Numbered from the stretch's first letter, positions 49,206-58,461 are shown. The stretch: 64,000 bases of DNA from an uncultured Candidatus Melainabacteria bacterium (GCA_934754515.1 CAKVIG010000003.1:62001-126000); one strand, 5' to 3'. Notes: generated from the letters alone by a model not told the origin. Program-made: numbers and translations.

Positions 49206-50000
49206 TCAGATAAACCAATTGCAAAGTTTTTCTCTGCACAAATCTTCTTCCAGTTCTTGAATAATGTTTGTCCTTGTCATTTCATAAGTTACGGGAGTTA
49301 TAGAGATTTTATTATTACGAACGGCTGCAATATCAGTAGACGCATTTTCAGGTTCGTTTACCAATTCTCCAGCCATCCAATAATAAACTTTTCCGCGAGG
49401 ATCAACTCGTTTTTCATAAGCATCCGTAAACATTCTGCTTCCGAGTTCTGTTGCTTCGACTCCGCCGATATCTTCTTTTTCAAGCCCCGGAACATTTACG
49501 TTTAAAATTGTTTTTGATGGAAATTTTTTAATATCAATCTTATCTAAAAGTGTAGCAATGAATTCTGCCGCTACTTTGAAAGACTCATATTCCGTACTCA
49601 TACTGGCTAGAGAGGTGGCAATACTCGGATAGCCCATCATTGCACCTTCCATCGCACAGCTAACAGTTCCTGAATACAAAATATCAGCACCTAAATTAGG
49701 CCCGTGATTAATGCCTGAAATCACTAAATCAGGAAGTTCATCTTTTTCTAAAATAGCGTTTATTGCAAGTTTTACACAATCACCCGGAGTCCCTGTTGTC
49801 ATCCAACAACGCTTTGCACCGTATTTTGCGTCAACTTCTTCCACTCTCAAAGGAGTTTGAAGCGTTAAAGAGTGTCCTGCTGCACTTCTTTCCCTATCAG
49901 GTGCAACCACATAAACATCATGACAAGGTGAAAGAGCTTCTATCAAGGCTCTGATACCATTAGCTAAGATTCCATCATCGTTAGATATAAGTATTTTCAT
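49206..50000 (-). CDS. surE: 5'/3'-nucleotidase SurE
   Basis: 264 residues from MKILISNDDGI, with AGGAG before the ATG; the longer upstream frame is discarded. Metal-dependent nucleotidase/exopolyphosphatase. Signatures: SNDDGILANGI (metal Asp pair 8-9), PDRERSAAGHSLTL, GTPGDCVKLAI, SGINHGPNLGADILYSGTV. Convergent with bamA. Stand-alone gene. Confidence 0.95.
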   Translation of the reverse strand: MKILISNDDGILANGIRALIEALSPCHDVYVVAPDRERSAAGHSLTLQTPLRVEEVDAKYGAKRCWMTTGTPGDCVKLAINAILEKDELPDLVISGINHGPNLGADILYSGTVSCAMEGAMMGYPSIATSLASMSTEYESFKVAAEFIATLLDKIDIKKFPSKTILNVNVPGLEKEDIGGVEATELGSRMFTDAYEKRVDPRGKVYYWMAGELVNEPENASTDIAAVRNNKISITPVTYEMTRTNIIQELEEDLCREKLCNWFI

Positions 50001-50154
50001 ATAAAAATCTCCTGATAGTTCAATTATAACAAAAACATTTCTGTTATAAATTGTCCCAATATCACCCAATTGGGTATAACAAAATTGCTTAGATGACTAA
50101 TATCTATTTGACGAACTTTTTTATTTAATTTACTTAAAAGAAAGGAAGTTAAAT

Positions 50155-50331
50155 ATGTTAAAACCAATTTTTGCAAAATTTACACCGATTAAAAACTTTG
50201 CTTCTATTGTCAAACAAAGAAAGCAAGCAATCAAATTTTTCAGATTTGATACTCCTACAGGATTTACCAAAGATGAATTTATTCATAGCGTAAAACAATC
50301 TAATGCAGAAATCCCTGAAATTTACTATTAA
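50155..50331 (+). CDS. Small orphan protein, 58 residues
   Basis: Short frame between surE and mutS. AAAGGAAG lies nine bases before the ATG; begins MLKPIFAKFTPIKNFASIVK and ends IPEIYY. Basic first half (QRKQAIKFFRF) and acidic end; no membrane helix. A TTGACG (50108-50113) with TACTTA 17 bases downstream is a possible promoter. Function unknown; ends nine bases from the convergent mutS stop. Confidence 0.65.
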   Translation: MLKPIFAKFTPIKNFASIVKQRKQAIKFFRFDTPTGFTKDEFIHSVKQSNAEIPEIYY

Positions 50332-50340
50332 TTTTGGGGA

Positions 50341-52926
50341 TTATTCCCCAAACAAATTCAATTGTGGTGCTTGAACTTCGATTTCTGCATCAACTTTTGC
50401 TTTTGATTTTCCTTTTGCTAAATTTTTAGAAAAATCTCTTTGCATTCTGCTCATAAGTTCTTCCGAACGCTTAACAACAGAGTTTGGCAAACCTGCCATT
50501 TTAGCGACCTGAATACCGTAGCTTTTACTTGCGCCTCCTTGAACAATTTTACGCAAGAATTCGATTTCGCCGTTTTCTTCGCTCACGGTTATTCTGTAAT
50601 TCTTTATTTGCGGATAAGAATTGGTCATAACGTTCAATTCGTGGTAATGAGTTGCAAAAATACATCTCGCACCGATTTTTCCTGCGATATATTCAGCCAC
50701 TGACCAAGCAATAGCAACGCCGTCATAAGTGCTTGTTCCGCGACCTATTTCATCAATCAAAATAAGACTCTTGTCGGTTGCACTATTCAAAATGTAAGCT
50801 GTTTCTGTCATTTCAACCATAAATGTTGATTTGCCCAGTGTTAAATCATCGCTTGCACCGACACGTGTAAAGATTTTATCAAGAATACCGATTTTACCAA
50901 AATCAGCCGGAATAAATGAACCGATTTGCGCGAGTATCGCAATAAGTGCATTTTGGCGCATATAGGTTGATTTACCTGCCATATTAGGTCCTGTTAAAAT
51001 CATAAATTCTGTTTTTGATTTATCGGAGCTTGAAAGCTCAATGTCATTCGCTACATAAGTTCCGAGCGGAAGAATTTTTTCTAAAACAGGATGTCTGCCG
51101 TTTTTGATAAAGAAATCACCGCTTTCATCGAGTTCAGGACAGGTATAATTTTGTTCAACTGCGATTTCTGCAAATGAAGTAAATACATCAAGTTCGGAAA
51201 CGCATTCCGCAGTTTCTCTGATAACCGTTACAAACTCTTTGGAATAATTTCTAAAATCACTAAACAATTTATATTCCAATTCAAACGCCTTAACTTGAGC
51301 AGTCAAAACTTCATCTTCGTGTTTTTTTAGTTCATCCGTAATAAATCGTTCTGCACCTGAAAGTGTTTGTTTTCTAATATAATCAGGAGGGACTTTGCTC
51401 AAATTAGAATTAGTAACCTCAATAAAGTAGCCAAAAACTCTGTTGTAACCGACTTTCAGAATATTGATTCCCGTTCTGTCTTTTTCTCTTTGTTCAAATT
51501 CTTTAAGCCAGTTTTCGCCGTTGCACATCAAATCGCGCAAATAATCCAAATCAGAGCTTACGCCTTGTTTTATCAAACCGCCTTCTTTAATCGTGATTGG
51601 CGCGTCTTCACTGATTGTGCGTTCAATTAAATCCGCATAATTGTTCAAACTATCAAGCTCGTTTTCAATTTTATCGAAAACAGAAAGTCCAATGCTTTTT
51701 GCAACATTCACCAAATCAGGCAATGCTTGAAGTGAAGTTTTTATGCTCAAAAAATCTCTCGGATTAGCCGTACCGTTGCTCAGGCGTGTTGAAAGTCTTT
51801 GAATATCATAAATATTTTTTAATTGACGTTCGATTTCGTAGCGTTCGTTGGAATTTTCAACCAAACGTTTTACAACTTCCTGACGCTTCATTATTCGGTT
51901 CAAATCCTTTAGAGGCTGACATATCCAAGATTTCAGAAGTCGTGCACCCATATTTGTATTTGTTTTATCAATTGCCCAAAGTAGAGAACCGTATTTATTT
52001 TTCTCTCTCAACGTTTCGGTTAATTCAAGGTTTTTGCGCGTATTAGCGTCTATTGCCATATATTCTGAAAGCTCATAAGTTTCAATTCTTTCAAACTTTG
52101 GGAATCCTTCTTTTAGGTTTTCCCAAATATACGCAAGCAACCCTGCTGCTGCTCTAAAGCCTATCGGGCAAGAATTGTAGCCGATTGCATCAAGCGAGCT
52201 GATTTTAAACACCTGCTGTAAATTGTTTTTTGCAAAATCTTCTTCAAAAACCTTCGCAGGAACTTTTGAGCAATTATAAAGTTTTGTAATTTCGTCAGGC
52301 AAATCAACTGTTTCTTCAGGTACGATTTGGAACGGTTGAAGCTTCATTTTCTTTGCAGGTGCAACGATTTCCGCAGGTTGAATACGTGCAAGCTCCGTAA
52401 TAAGAGTTTCTGAAGTTAATTCAGAAGCTTTAAACTCACCTGTTGAAATATCCGTATACGCAAAGCCCCACTTTTCACCGTTTTTGAAAATAGCACACAT
52501 ATAATTGTTGCTGTTTTGGTTCAAAAAGTTACTTTCTAAAAGCGTTCCTGCCGTAATAATTCTGACAACCCCACGCTTAACAATACCTTTAGCTTGTTTT
52601 GGATCTTCCAATTGTTCGCATATCGCAACTTTGATATCTTTTGCAACAAGTTTTTCCAAATAACCGTCTACCGCTTTTATCGGAATACCTGCAAGAGGAA
52701 TTCGACCCAATTTTGCACCACAATCACGCCCTGTCAGAGTCAATTCAAGTTCACGTGACATAATTACCGCATCTTCAAAAAAAGTTTCGTAAAAATCACC
52801 CATTCTATACAAAAGCAAACAATCAGGGTGTTCTTTTTTGATTTCCAAATATCTCTGCATCGCAGGTGTAGCGTCTTCTACACAAACATCAGTTGTATTT
52901 ACTAGATTAATTTCAGGCTTAGTCAT
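50341..52926 (-). CDS. mutS: DNA mismatch repair protein MutS
   Basis: 861 residues from MTKPEINL. The N-terminal mismatch-binding domain has MGDFYETFFEDA (Phe-x-Glu), then connector, lever/clamp and the C-terminal ATPase: Walker A GPNMAGKSTYMRQ, LTLGKSTFMVEM, Walker B LILIDEIGRGTS, and CIFATHYHEL. This is the true MutS1 of mismatch repair; mutL is not in view. No ribosome site; TTGCAC (52962-52957)-N17-TACAAT (52939-52934) would start the mRNA at the ATG itself. Confidence 0.97.
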   Translation of the reverse strand: MTKPEINLVNTTDVCVEDATPAMQRYLEIKKEHPDCLLLYRMGDFYETFFEDAVIMSRELELTLTGRDCGAKLGRIPLAGIPIKAVDGYLEKLVAKDIKVAICEQLEDPKQAKGIVKRGVVRIITAGTLLESNFLNQNSNNYMCAIFKNGEKWGFAYTDISTGEFKASELTSETLITELARIQPAEIVAPAKKMKLQPFQIVPEETVDLPDEITKLYNCSKVPAKVFEEDFAKNNLQQVFKISSLDAIGYNSCPIGFRAAAGLLAYIWENLKEGFPKFERIETYELSEYMAIDANTRKNLELTETLREKNKYGSLLWAIDKTNTNMGARLLKSWICQPLKDLNRIMKRQEVVKRLVENSNERYEIERQLKNIYDIQRLSTRLSNGTANPRDFLSIKTSLQALPDLVNVAKSIGLSVFDKIENELDSLNNYADLIERTISEDAPITIKEGGLIKQGVSSDLDYLRDLMCNGENWLKEFEQREKDRTGINILKVGYNRVFGYFIEVTNSNLSKVPPDYIRKQTLSGAERFITDELKKHEDEVLTAQVKAFELEYKLFSDFRNYSKEFVTVIRETAECVSELDVFTSFAEIAVEQNYTCPELDESGDFFIKNGRHPVLEKILPLGTYVANDIELSSSDKSKTEFMILTGPNMAGKSTYMRQNALIAILAQIGSFIPADFGKIGILDKIFTRVGASDDLTLGKSTFMVEMTETAYILNSATDKSLILIDEIGRGTSTYDGVAIAWSVAEYIAGKIGARCIFATHYHELNVMTNSYPQIKNYRITVSEENGEIEFLRKIVQGGASKSYGIQVAKMAGLPNSVVKRSEELMSRMQRDFSKNLAKGKSKAKVDAEIEVQAPQLNLFGE

Positions 52927-52933
52927 ACCAATA

Positions 52934-52962
52934 ATTGTACATAATATAATATAGCGGTGCAA
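52934..52962 (-). promoter_or_regulatory. mutS promoter predicting a leaderless mRNA
   Basis: Minus-strand TTGCAC, 17 bases, TACAAT, then seven bases to the ATG. Confidence 0.5.
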
Positions 52963-53020
52963 GTTTTATTTGTAAAACTTTACGTTCCATCATGGTATAA
53001 TCTGATTACGAGGTATAAAT

Positions 53021-53629
53021 ATGTTCAGATTAATAAAAATAATTTTTAACGCATTTCTTCTTGTACTAGCAATTATGGGATTTAACGCTATTGGCGGACA
53101 AAAATATGTTGAAGCGGTAAAAGTCAGCGTTGGAAATTTTATCCAAGAGCATGCGTTTGAAAGTGCTAAAAAAATCGGCAATTTTTCTAATCTGAACGAA
53201 GAATATCAAATTGATAACGCAGTAAACCTTGTAGGCTATAAAGCCGTACTTGCGGAACATAAAGCTTCCGGTCAAAAGATGGTTATTGTGGATTCCGGCA
53301 AAAAACCTTTACTAACCCAAGAAGATATTAAAAGTGCGCAAGTTGAAACGAAGTTAAAAGATTTGTCTGAAAAATTTAAGTATCAGGCAATAACGGTACA
53401 AGATATAAAAGTTACAAATCGCGGAACAATGAAAGTCTACGGCAAGCAAGTTCCTTATGCAAAATTTGACGCACACGTTACAAAACTTCCGTTTTCTGAT
53501 GTTTCTGGTATCGTAGCAAGTGTTACAACTTCTGACGGTTCAGAAAAACTTGCTCTTTCAATCAGTGAAAAGAAAAAGTATTCTCAATTAATTACAAATG
53601 AATTTTATAGAGGCGTAGAAGAAAATTAA
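53021..53629 (+). CDS. Orphan membrane-anchored protein, 202 residues
   Basis: N-terminal membrane helix (about 4-26, IKIIFNAFLLVLAIMGFNAI), then an extracytoplasmic region with amphipathic helix (KVSVGNFIQEHAFESAKKIG) and a beta domain (ITVQDIKVTNRGTMKVYGKQ, KFDAHVTKLPFSDVSGIVAS). CGAGGT precedes the ATG, TATAAT lies at 52996-53001. Divergent from mutS. No family recognised. Confidence 0.7.
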   Translation: MFRLIKIIFNAFLLVLAIMGFNAIGGQKYVEAVKVSVGNFIQEHAFESAKKIGNFSNLNEEYQIDNAVNLVGYKAVLAEHKASGQKMVIVDSGKKPLLTQEDIKSAQVETKLKDLSEKFKYQAITVQDIKVTNRGTMKVYGKQVPYAKFDAHVTKLPFSDVSGIVASVTTSDGSEKLALSISEKKKYSQLITNEFYRGVEEN

Positions 53630-53636
53630 TTTCCTA

Positions 53637-54455
53637 TCACAAACTTAAATAGTATTCTTTCAACAATTTAGCGTCATCTTCAATATTAGGGCTTTCGCAA
53701 ACAACAGCACCTTTTACATCAAAAGCTTTGAATGCTTTTAATAAATCTTTATAGCTAAAATCGGATTCTTCCAAATTTAAATGCTTCTTTTCACCCTTTG
53801 CACCGTATTCTATACCTGCAACGTGGGCATGAAAATTATCCAGTGCAACTTGTCCCAACTCATTTCCGATTGTTTCAAAAATTTCTGAAAATTCATCATA
53901 AGTATTTACTATACCGTTATATCTGGCATGAAGATGTGAAAAATCTACGCAAGGCAAAACTTGTTCAAACTCTTTAGAAAGTCTTACAATTTCATCTAAA
54001 TCGCCCCATTGAGTAGCTTTACCCGTTGTTTCAGGTCTAATCCAAATTTTGTTGCTTGTTTTTGCAAGCGCGTCTACAATAATTTGAGTTTGTTTTGCAA
54101 CCTGTTTATATACAAGCTCTGCATCCATTCCCAAATAATAAGCAGCATGATAAGTTATACTGTAACCGCCAAGCTCATTTGCAGTTTCTGCAGTTTCAAT
54201 AATTCTCTGTGTGCTTGCTTCAACTTTTTCTTCTTCTCTAGCGTTCAAGTTCACATAAAAAGGTGCATGCGCAGTGATTACTTTTTTAGAATTACCGACA
54301 GCTTCACGACTTTTGTCGCTTATTCTGACGCCTCGTACAAATTCCAATTCAAGTCCATCCAAATTCATATCATCAAGAACTTTAAAACCGACTTCATATC
54401 CTTTGCCGTCTGCCTTAAGCGGTACGCCTGCTGTTAAAAAATTCAATTTATCCAT
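53637..54455 (-). CDS. Endonuclease IV (Nfo)-like TIM-barrel protein
   Basis: 272 residues. AP-endonuclease-2 TIM barrel with metal-ligand motifs in order: LDGLELEFVRGVRI, ITAHAPFYVNLNA, ITYHAAYYLG, IRPETTGKATQWGDLDE (Glu), PCVDFSHLHAR (Asp-x-x-His), DNFHAHVAGIEYGAKGEKKH and VVCESP (final Glu). These match a short, archaeal-type Nfo that cleaves abasic sites; a sugar isomerase of the same fold is the alternative. Twelve bases after the formyltransferase, same strand. Confidence 0.82.
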   Translation of the reverse strand: MDKLNFLTAGVPLKADGKGYEVGFKVLDDMNLDGLELEFVRGVRISDKSREAVGNSKKVITAHAPFYVNLNAREEEKVEASTQRIIETAETANELGGYSITYHAAYYLGMDAELVYKQVAKQTQIIVDALAKTSNKIWIRPETTGKATQWGDLDEIVRLSKEFEQVLPCVDFSHLHARYNGIVNTYDEFSEIFETIGNELGQVALDNFHAHVAGIEYGAKGEKKHLNLEESDFSYKDLLKAFKAFDVKGAVVCESPNIEDDAKLLKEYYLSL

Positions 54456-54467
54456 AATCTTACCTTA

Positions 54468-55409
54468 TTACTTAAATTCTTCCCCGATTTTCGGATTAAC
54501 AATTCTGATAAAATCTTTGCTATCGCCCATAAAAAAGCTTCCGAATTGCATTACTGTCGGAACAACAAGCCCTTTGGAAGTTGCAATAAAGAATTTATCA
54601 TCTTCAATTTTTGCAACAGTTCCTGCAGGATGCGGGACGCAAAAGGCATCTGAGGCAACTTCTACCTTCATTATTTTCATCATATTTCCACGGAATGTCG
54701 TGTTTGCAAGTATAAATGGATTTAAAGCTCTTACAAAGCGTTCGATTTCTTCTGCGGTTTTATTGTAATTTATAAATAATTCCTGCTCGCTCAAACCTTT
54801 TCCAGAAATAAAATCGCCATTTGGCTGTTTTATTCTTGGCAAAGGTTGATTTTCATAAGCTCTTAAAACTTGTAAAAGAAGTTCAATCCCAATAACGTTA
54901 AGTTCGTTAAAAATTGTACCCATCGTTGCTTTTGAATGTATATGATAAGGTTTTTGTGCAATAATATCGCCGGTATCAAATTTGTCATCCATAAAATGAA
55001 TAGTGACACCTGTTTCGGTTTCACCATTCATAATAACACGCGAATAAGGGTTTCCGCCTCTGTATTTTGGAAGCATTGAAGGGTGAACGTTGATAAATCC
55101 ATCCTTTGTGGCTTCTAAAAGAATACGAGGAATTTTGTAGTTAAACGAACAAACAACTGCGGCATCAACATTCAGTGCACGGATTTTTTCGATTAATTGA
55201 GGCTCGTCCAATTCGTCATAATCAATATAATTTAATCTTCTTGAATAAACAAAGTTTTTGAAATCGTAATACATGTTGTGGTCTTTTTTAGGGCCTAGAA
55301 CGCCAACAATATTAACGCCTGCCATCAACAGACCATCAAGCCCGATATAAGCCATATCAGGAATTCCAACAAAAAGTATTCGTTTTTTAAACATCGTTCT
55401 ATTGAACAT
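54468..55409 (-). CDS. Formyltransferase (Fmt/ArnA-N-like)
   Basis: 313 residues. N10-formyltetrahydrofolate-dependent transferase: hydrolase-like Rossmann N-terminus (KRILFVGIPDMAYIGLDGLL), catalytic Asn-His and Asp in FINVHPSMLPKYRGGNPYSR and DDKFDTGDII, and a C-terminal OB domain. It could be methionyl-tRNA formyltransferase or a sugar-amine formyltransferase; the motif RGGNPYSRVIMNGETETGVT is not decisive, and the preceding VLGPKKDHNMYYDFKNFVYS is atypical for Fmt. Start overlaps the stop of the upstream gene (TAATG). Confidence 0.85.
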   Translation of the reverse strand: MFNRTMFKKRILFVGIPDMAYIGLDGLLMAGVNIVGVLGPKKDHNMYYDFKNFVYSRRLNYIDYDELDEPQLIEKIRALNVDAAVVCSFNYKIPRILLEATKDGFINVHPSMLPKYRGGNPYSRVIMNGETETGVTIHFMDDKFDTGDIIAQKPYHIHSKATMGTIFNELNVIGIELLLQVLRAYENQPLPRIKQPNGDFISGKGLSEQELFINYNKTAEEIERFVRALNPFILANTTFRGNMMKIMKVEVASDAFCVPHPAGTVAKIEDDKFFIATSKGLVVPTVMQFGSFFMGDSKDFIRIVNPKIGEEFK

Positions 55410-55810
55410 TAAGCACTAACCTTTGCCTTAATCATATCTTCAAGAATTTTTGAACAGTCATTAACCATATTTGTGCAGTGAGCTTTTCTTTCAGGAGATG
55501 CCATATCCATTCCTCTTGTCAAAACTCTGCAACAAGTAGCTTTGTGAGTTTTTGTAAATTCTGAAATAAATTCTCTAGCGGTTGCTCTTGCTTGAACATC
55601 GTTGCCTGCTTGATTTTCTCGACCGAATAAGTAACCTAAAACTATTTGTGAGCCTGCAATTGCGCCACACAAACAGCCTGAACCCATTCCGCCTGAGAAA
55701 GAAGTTGCAACAGGTAAGAGTTCTTTTGGAACTAAACCTTTTTCAATAGCTTCCATAACTATACTTTCAGAACAAGAATAACCTTGATTAAAATATTCAG
55801 CTGCTTTCAC
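55409..55810 (-). CDS. C_GCAxxG_C_C family protein
   Basis: 133 residues. Conserved cysteines: GYSCSES, GSGCLCGAIAGSQIVLG (the GCxCGAxxG motif), CCRVL, HCTNMVNDCSKIL. The family, common in anaerobes, is assumed redox- or metal-binding; its role is unknown. Translationally coupled to the formyltransferase. No membrane segment. Confidence 0.85.
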   Translation of the reverse strand: MKAAEYFNQGYSCSESIVMEAIEKGLVPKELLPVATSFSGGMGSGCLCGAIAGSQIVLGYLFGRENQAGNDVQARATAREFISEFTKTHKATCCRVLTRGMDMASPERKAHCTNMVNDCSKILEDMIKAKVSA

Positions 55811-55882
55811 TTTTTTCGTCCTCGCTTTATTTTATATTACCATTAAATCCGATTTTTAACCAGAGGGCAAAAGTGAATATTG

Positions 55883-56515
55883 CTATTTTAATCTTTCTAA
55901 AGGATTTTTCGCTCCTATTGACGGTAAGAATCTGACATCCAAAAGTTTGTAGTCTTTTATTTTACCAAGTTTATTTCTTATTATTTCAAATTTTGTATGC
56001 AATATATATGCAATATTATTTTCATCTTTAATTTGGCTTCCGTCATATTTTACGAAGTCTAAACCTTTACTATTGTAAAGTTTTATTGCACGAATAGTAT
56101 CTTCCGAATACGGATGATTATATAACTCTCTCGCATGAGACATATTTTTGCCAATACTTTTTGCTAAATATTCTTCAAATATCCCGACATCCAATCCTGA
56201 AATAATATATGATACAGGTGTAAATTTTTGAGGATTATTCGCTATTCTATTATAAAAAGAGCGCACATGAGGATTATTTCTATAATCTGCATCCACAGCT
56301 CCTATATACGCACGAATATTCTGCTCATCAGGCTTCAATGGTTTCTTGCTTTCTGCAAGAGGTTTGTTCAATACCCTAATCAATTTACCCTGTAATTTTT
56401 TTACTAAATCTAAATTTGATACCGGCGCAAAACTGCCATTTGTTTCTGCAACCCAATGAGCAACAGGATATGTTGATTTAAAATTTGTATTACAATAATT
56501 TGTTGATATTTGCAT
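55883..56515 (-). CDS. Orphan 210-residue protein with N-terminal N-F-K-S motif
   Basis: Begins MQISTNYCNTNFKSTYPVAH; TNFKST fits the F-K-A motif of other orphans in the window. The rest is helical with IRAYIGAVDADYRNNPHVRS and a conserved-looking FTPVSYIISGLDVGIFEEYL. No signal peptide or catalytic motif seen. Eleven bases after the 622-residue orphan, so driven by the same promoter motif at 58433-58459. Function unknown. Confidence 0.7.
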   Translation of the reverse strand: MQISTNYCNTNFKSTYPVAHWVAETNGSFAPVSNLDLVKKLQGKLIRVLNKPLAESKKPLKPDEQNIRAYIGAVDADYRNNPHVRSFYNRIANNPQKFTPVSYIISGLDVGIFEEYLAKSIGKNMSHARELYNHPYSEDTIRAIKLYNSKGLDFVKYDGSQIKDENNIAYILHTKFEIIRNKLGKIKDYKLLDVRFLPSIGAKNPLERLK

Positions 56516-56526
56516 AGAACACGTCC

Positions 56527-58395
56527 TTAAGCATTTGTTTTAAGTTTTCTTTGAGGTTTTACTTTTCCATATTGTTCAATTTTAGCCTCGTACAAGTGAT
56601 TGTAATATTTTCTTGCATCTCTAGCTTTATATTCAGGATTTAGCTTCTTTTCTTTTGCAATTTTTGTTTCTGCTTTATCTATCATTGCAATAATATCTTT
56701 AATTTCAAACATACGTGTATTATCTACATTACGTTTCTTAAGCAAGTAATTAACAAACTTTTTGTTATTACCATTAATTCTCAAGTACAAACCAAGTACA
56801 TCTTGATTTGCAGAGCAAATTTTTCTTTTGCCTACAGCTCTATCAGCTTTTCTTGTATCAGTTACAGAGGCAAAAATTTCAGGAAGCATTCCCAATCTCA
56901 TTTTAGTTGCATTTTTTGTATATAAATCGCTCTGTTTTGAAAGAGTTTTTGCACCTAATTTTGGAGTTACTAAATTTAAAACATTATTTGCTACTATTCG
57001 TTTTAAAGCCTTAGGAGATGTATGTTCTTTTTGAATTTCTTTAACATTTTTAGCCAAAACATTCACATTTGATTGCTTTGCAGTATTTTCTGACACAGCA
57101 TCAAATGTCTTTTCTGCGTCCGTAGAAACAGTCTTTGCGGAAACAGCCTCTGAAGTTAATTTATCTTTTAGTATATTGATGCAATTTTCTATTTTTAAAT
57201 ATGCTTTTTTAAAAATAGAGTATGACGGTCCAAAACCATAAGCTACTCGTTTATATTCTCGAGCCTTAAATTTTTTGATATCATAAAACGGATCTTTTAT
57301 ATTTTGTTTTAATACAGTATTTCTTTCCTCTTCTTTAGTACTATGAATAATTTTCCAAGCATTTTTTCTAAAAATATCCAATTGCTTTGTTGAAACATTG
57401 TTTAAAACATTACCTATTTGTTGAGGTGTATAATTTACAAATTCAACTAAAGATTTTTCCAAAAAACGTTTGGTATGTTTATCATTATCTGCTTTTTCGA
57501 AAATTCTTACCAAAGCAGCATAAGTTTCTTGTCTATTAGAATCCTCTATAGAATGAAATGAATAATCAAATGCTCTTAATAGATTTTTACGTAAATTCAA
57601 ATTATTTTTATTCAAAGTTTGCAAAGATTTTAAAATATCTTTATCTGCACCACTTTTAAGCATTTCCTCTGTTAAGCCTAAATGGTGCGATAAAGATTGC
57701 ATAAAATTGCTTGTATATTGGTTATAAATTTCAAAATAAACATCTTTGTTTAATACATCTGTACCTTTTAAGCTAAATTCGTTTTGTATTTTTTTCTTAT
57801 CCAGTTTCATTTGGAATGAAGCTTTATCATAAGTTCTTGATTCAAAAAGAGCATCCAACTGCTTAACAGCATCAGGATTATCTTTATTCAAAATTAAAAA
57901 AGGTTTTATATCAGAATACTTCTTAACATACTCATTTTTAAAAGACGATTCAAGAAGTTTATAAGCCAATGTTTTTGAAGAATTGTCTTGAGATTTCAAT
58001 ACTTCGTCGTTTAACTGTTTTACAAATTGCAATGTTTTTAAATCGCCGTTTGAATCGGTTAAAACTTTTGCCAAGTCTGAAAAAGAATTTGAAAAACGTT
58101 CTACTAAATCATAATGAATTTGTTTTGGTTTTTTAATATTTTGGAAAATGGTATTTATAGCTTTTGAATCATCTATCTCTTCCGGTTTTCTGTAGAAATT
58201 AAATTGGTTATATTTATCTACCAATCTATCTAAAAAATACATCCTTTTTTCTGACGCATTTTTAGACATACCTGTGATATCCGTTAAATTCTGGTTTAAA
58301 ATTGCAGCGGCTTTACGTTGAATATACTCTCTTCTTTTTACACTCATGCCACGAGCTTGAAATTGTACTTGACTGAAACCATCTATTCTATTCAT
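56527..58395 (-). CDS. Orphan 622-residue helical protein with N-terminal Q-F-Q-A motif
   Basis: Begins MNRIDGFSQVQFQARGMSVK; almost entirely alpha-helical and Lys/Asn-rich, with a basic C-terminus (PEYKARDARKYYNHLYEAKI, KPQRKLKTNA). No signal peptide, membrane helix or nucleotide motif. GGGATATAGGC precedes the ATG. Preceded by TAGCAA-N15-GTTTTA. Operon with the 210-residue orphan. Its size and lack of domains suggest a structural or effector protein; inference only. Confidence 0.72.
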   Translation of the reverse strand: MNRIDGFSQVQFQARGMSVKRREYIQRKAAAILNQNLTDITGMSKNASEKRMYFLDRLVDKYNQFNFYRKPEEIDDSKAINTIFQNIKKPKQIHYDLVERFSNSFSDLAKVLTDSNGDLKTLQFVKQLNDEVLKSQDNSSKTLAYKLLESSFKNEYVKKYSDIKPFLILNKDNPDAVKQLDALFESRTYDKASFQMKLDKKKIQNEFSLKGTDVLNKDVYFEIYNQYTSNFMQSLSHHLGLTEEMLKSGADKDILKSLQTLNKNNLNLRKNLLRAFDYSFHSIEDSNRQETYAALVRIFEKADNDKHTKRFLEKSLVEFVNYTPQQIGNVLNNVSTKQLDIFRKNAWKIIHSTKEEERNTVLKQNIKDPFYDIKKFKAREYKRVAYGFGPSYSIFKKAYLKIENCINILKDKLTSEAVSAKTVSTDAEKTFDAVSENTAKQSNVNVLAKNVKEIQKEHTSPKALKRIVANNVLNLVTPKLGAKTLSKQSDLYTKNATKMRLGMLPEIFASVTDTRKADRAVGKRKICSANQDVLGLYLRINGNNKKFVNYLLKKRNVDNTRMFEIKDIIAMIDKAETKIAKEKKLNPEYKARDARKYYNHLYEAKIEQYGKVKPQRKLKTNA

Positions 58396-58432
58396 GCCTA
58401 TATCCCTTTTTTATTTAATTTATATTTAAAAT

Positions 58433-58459
58433 AAAACGTGTGAAAATATTTTTTGCTAG
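58433..58459 (-). promoter_or_regulatory. TAGCAA-N15-GTTTTA promoter-like motif
   Basis: Minus-strand TAGCAA (58459-58454) and GTTTTA (58438-58433), 37 bases before the start of the 622-residue orphan. Confidence 0.6.
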
Positions 58460-58461
58460 TT

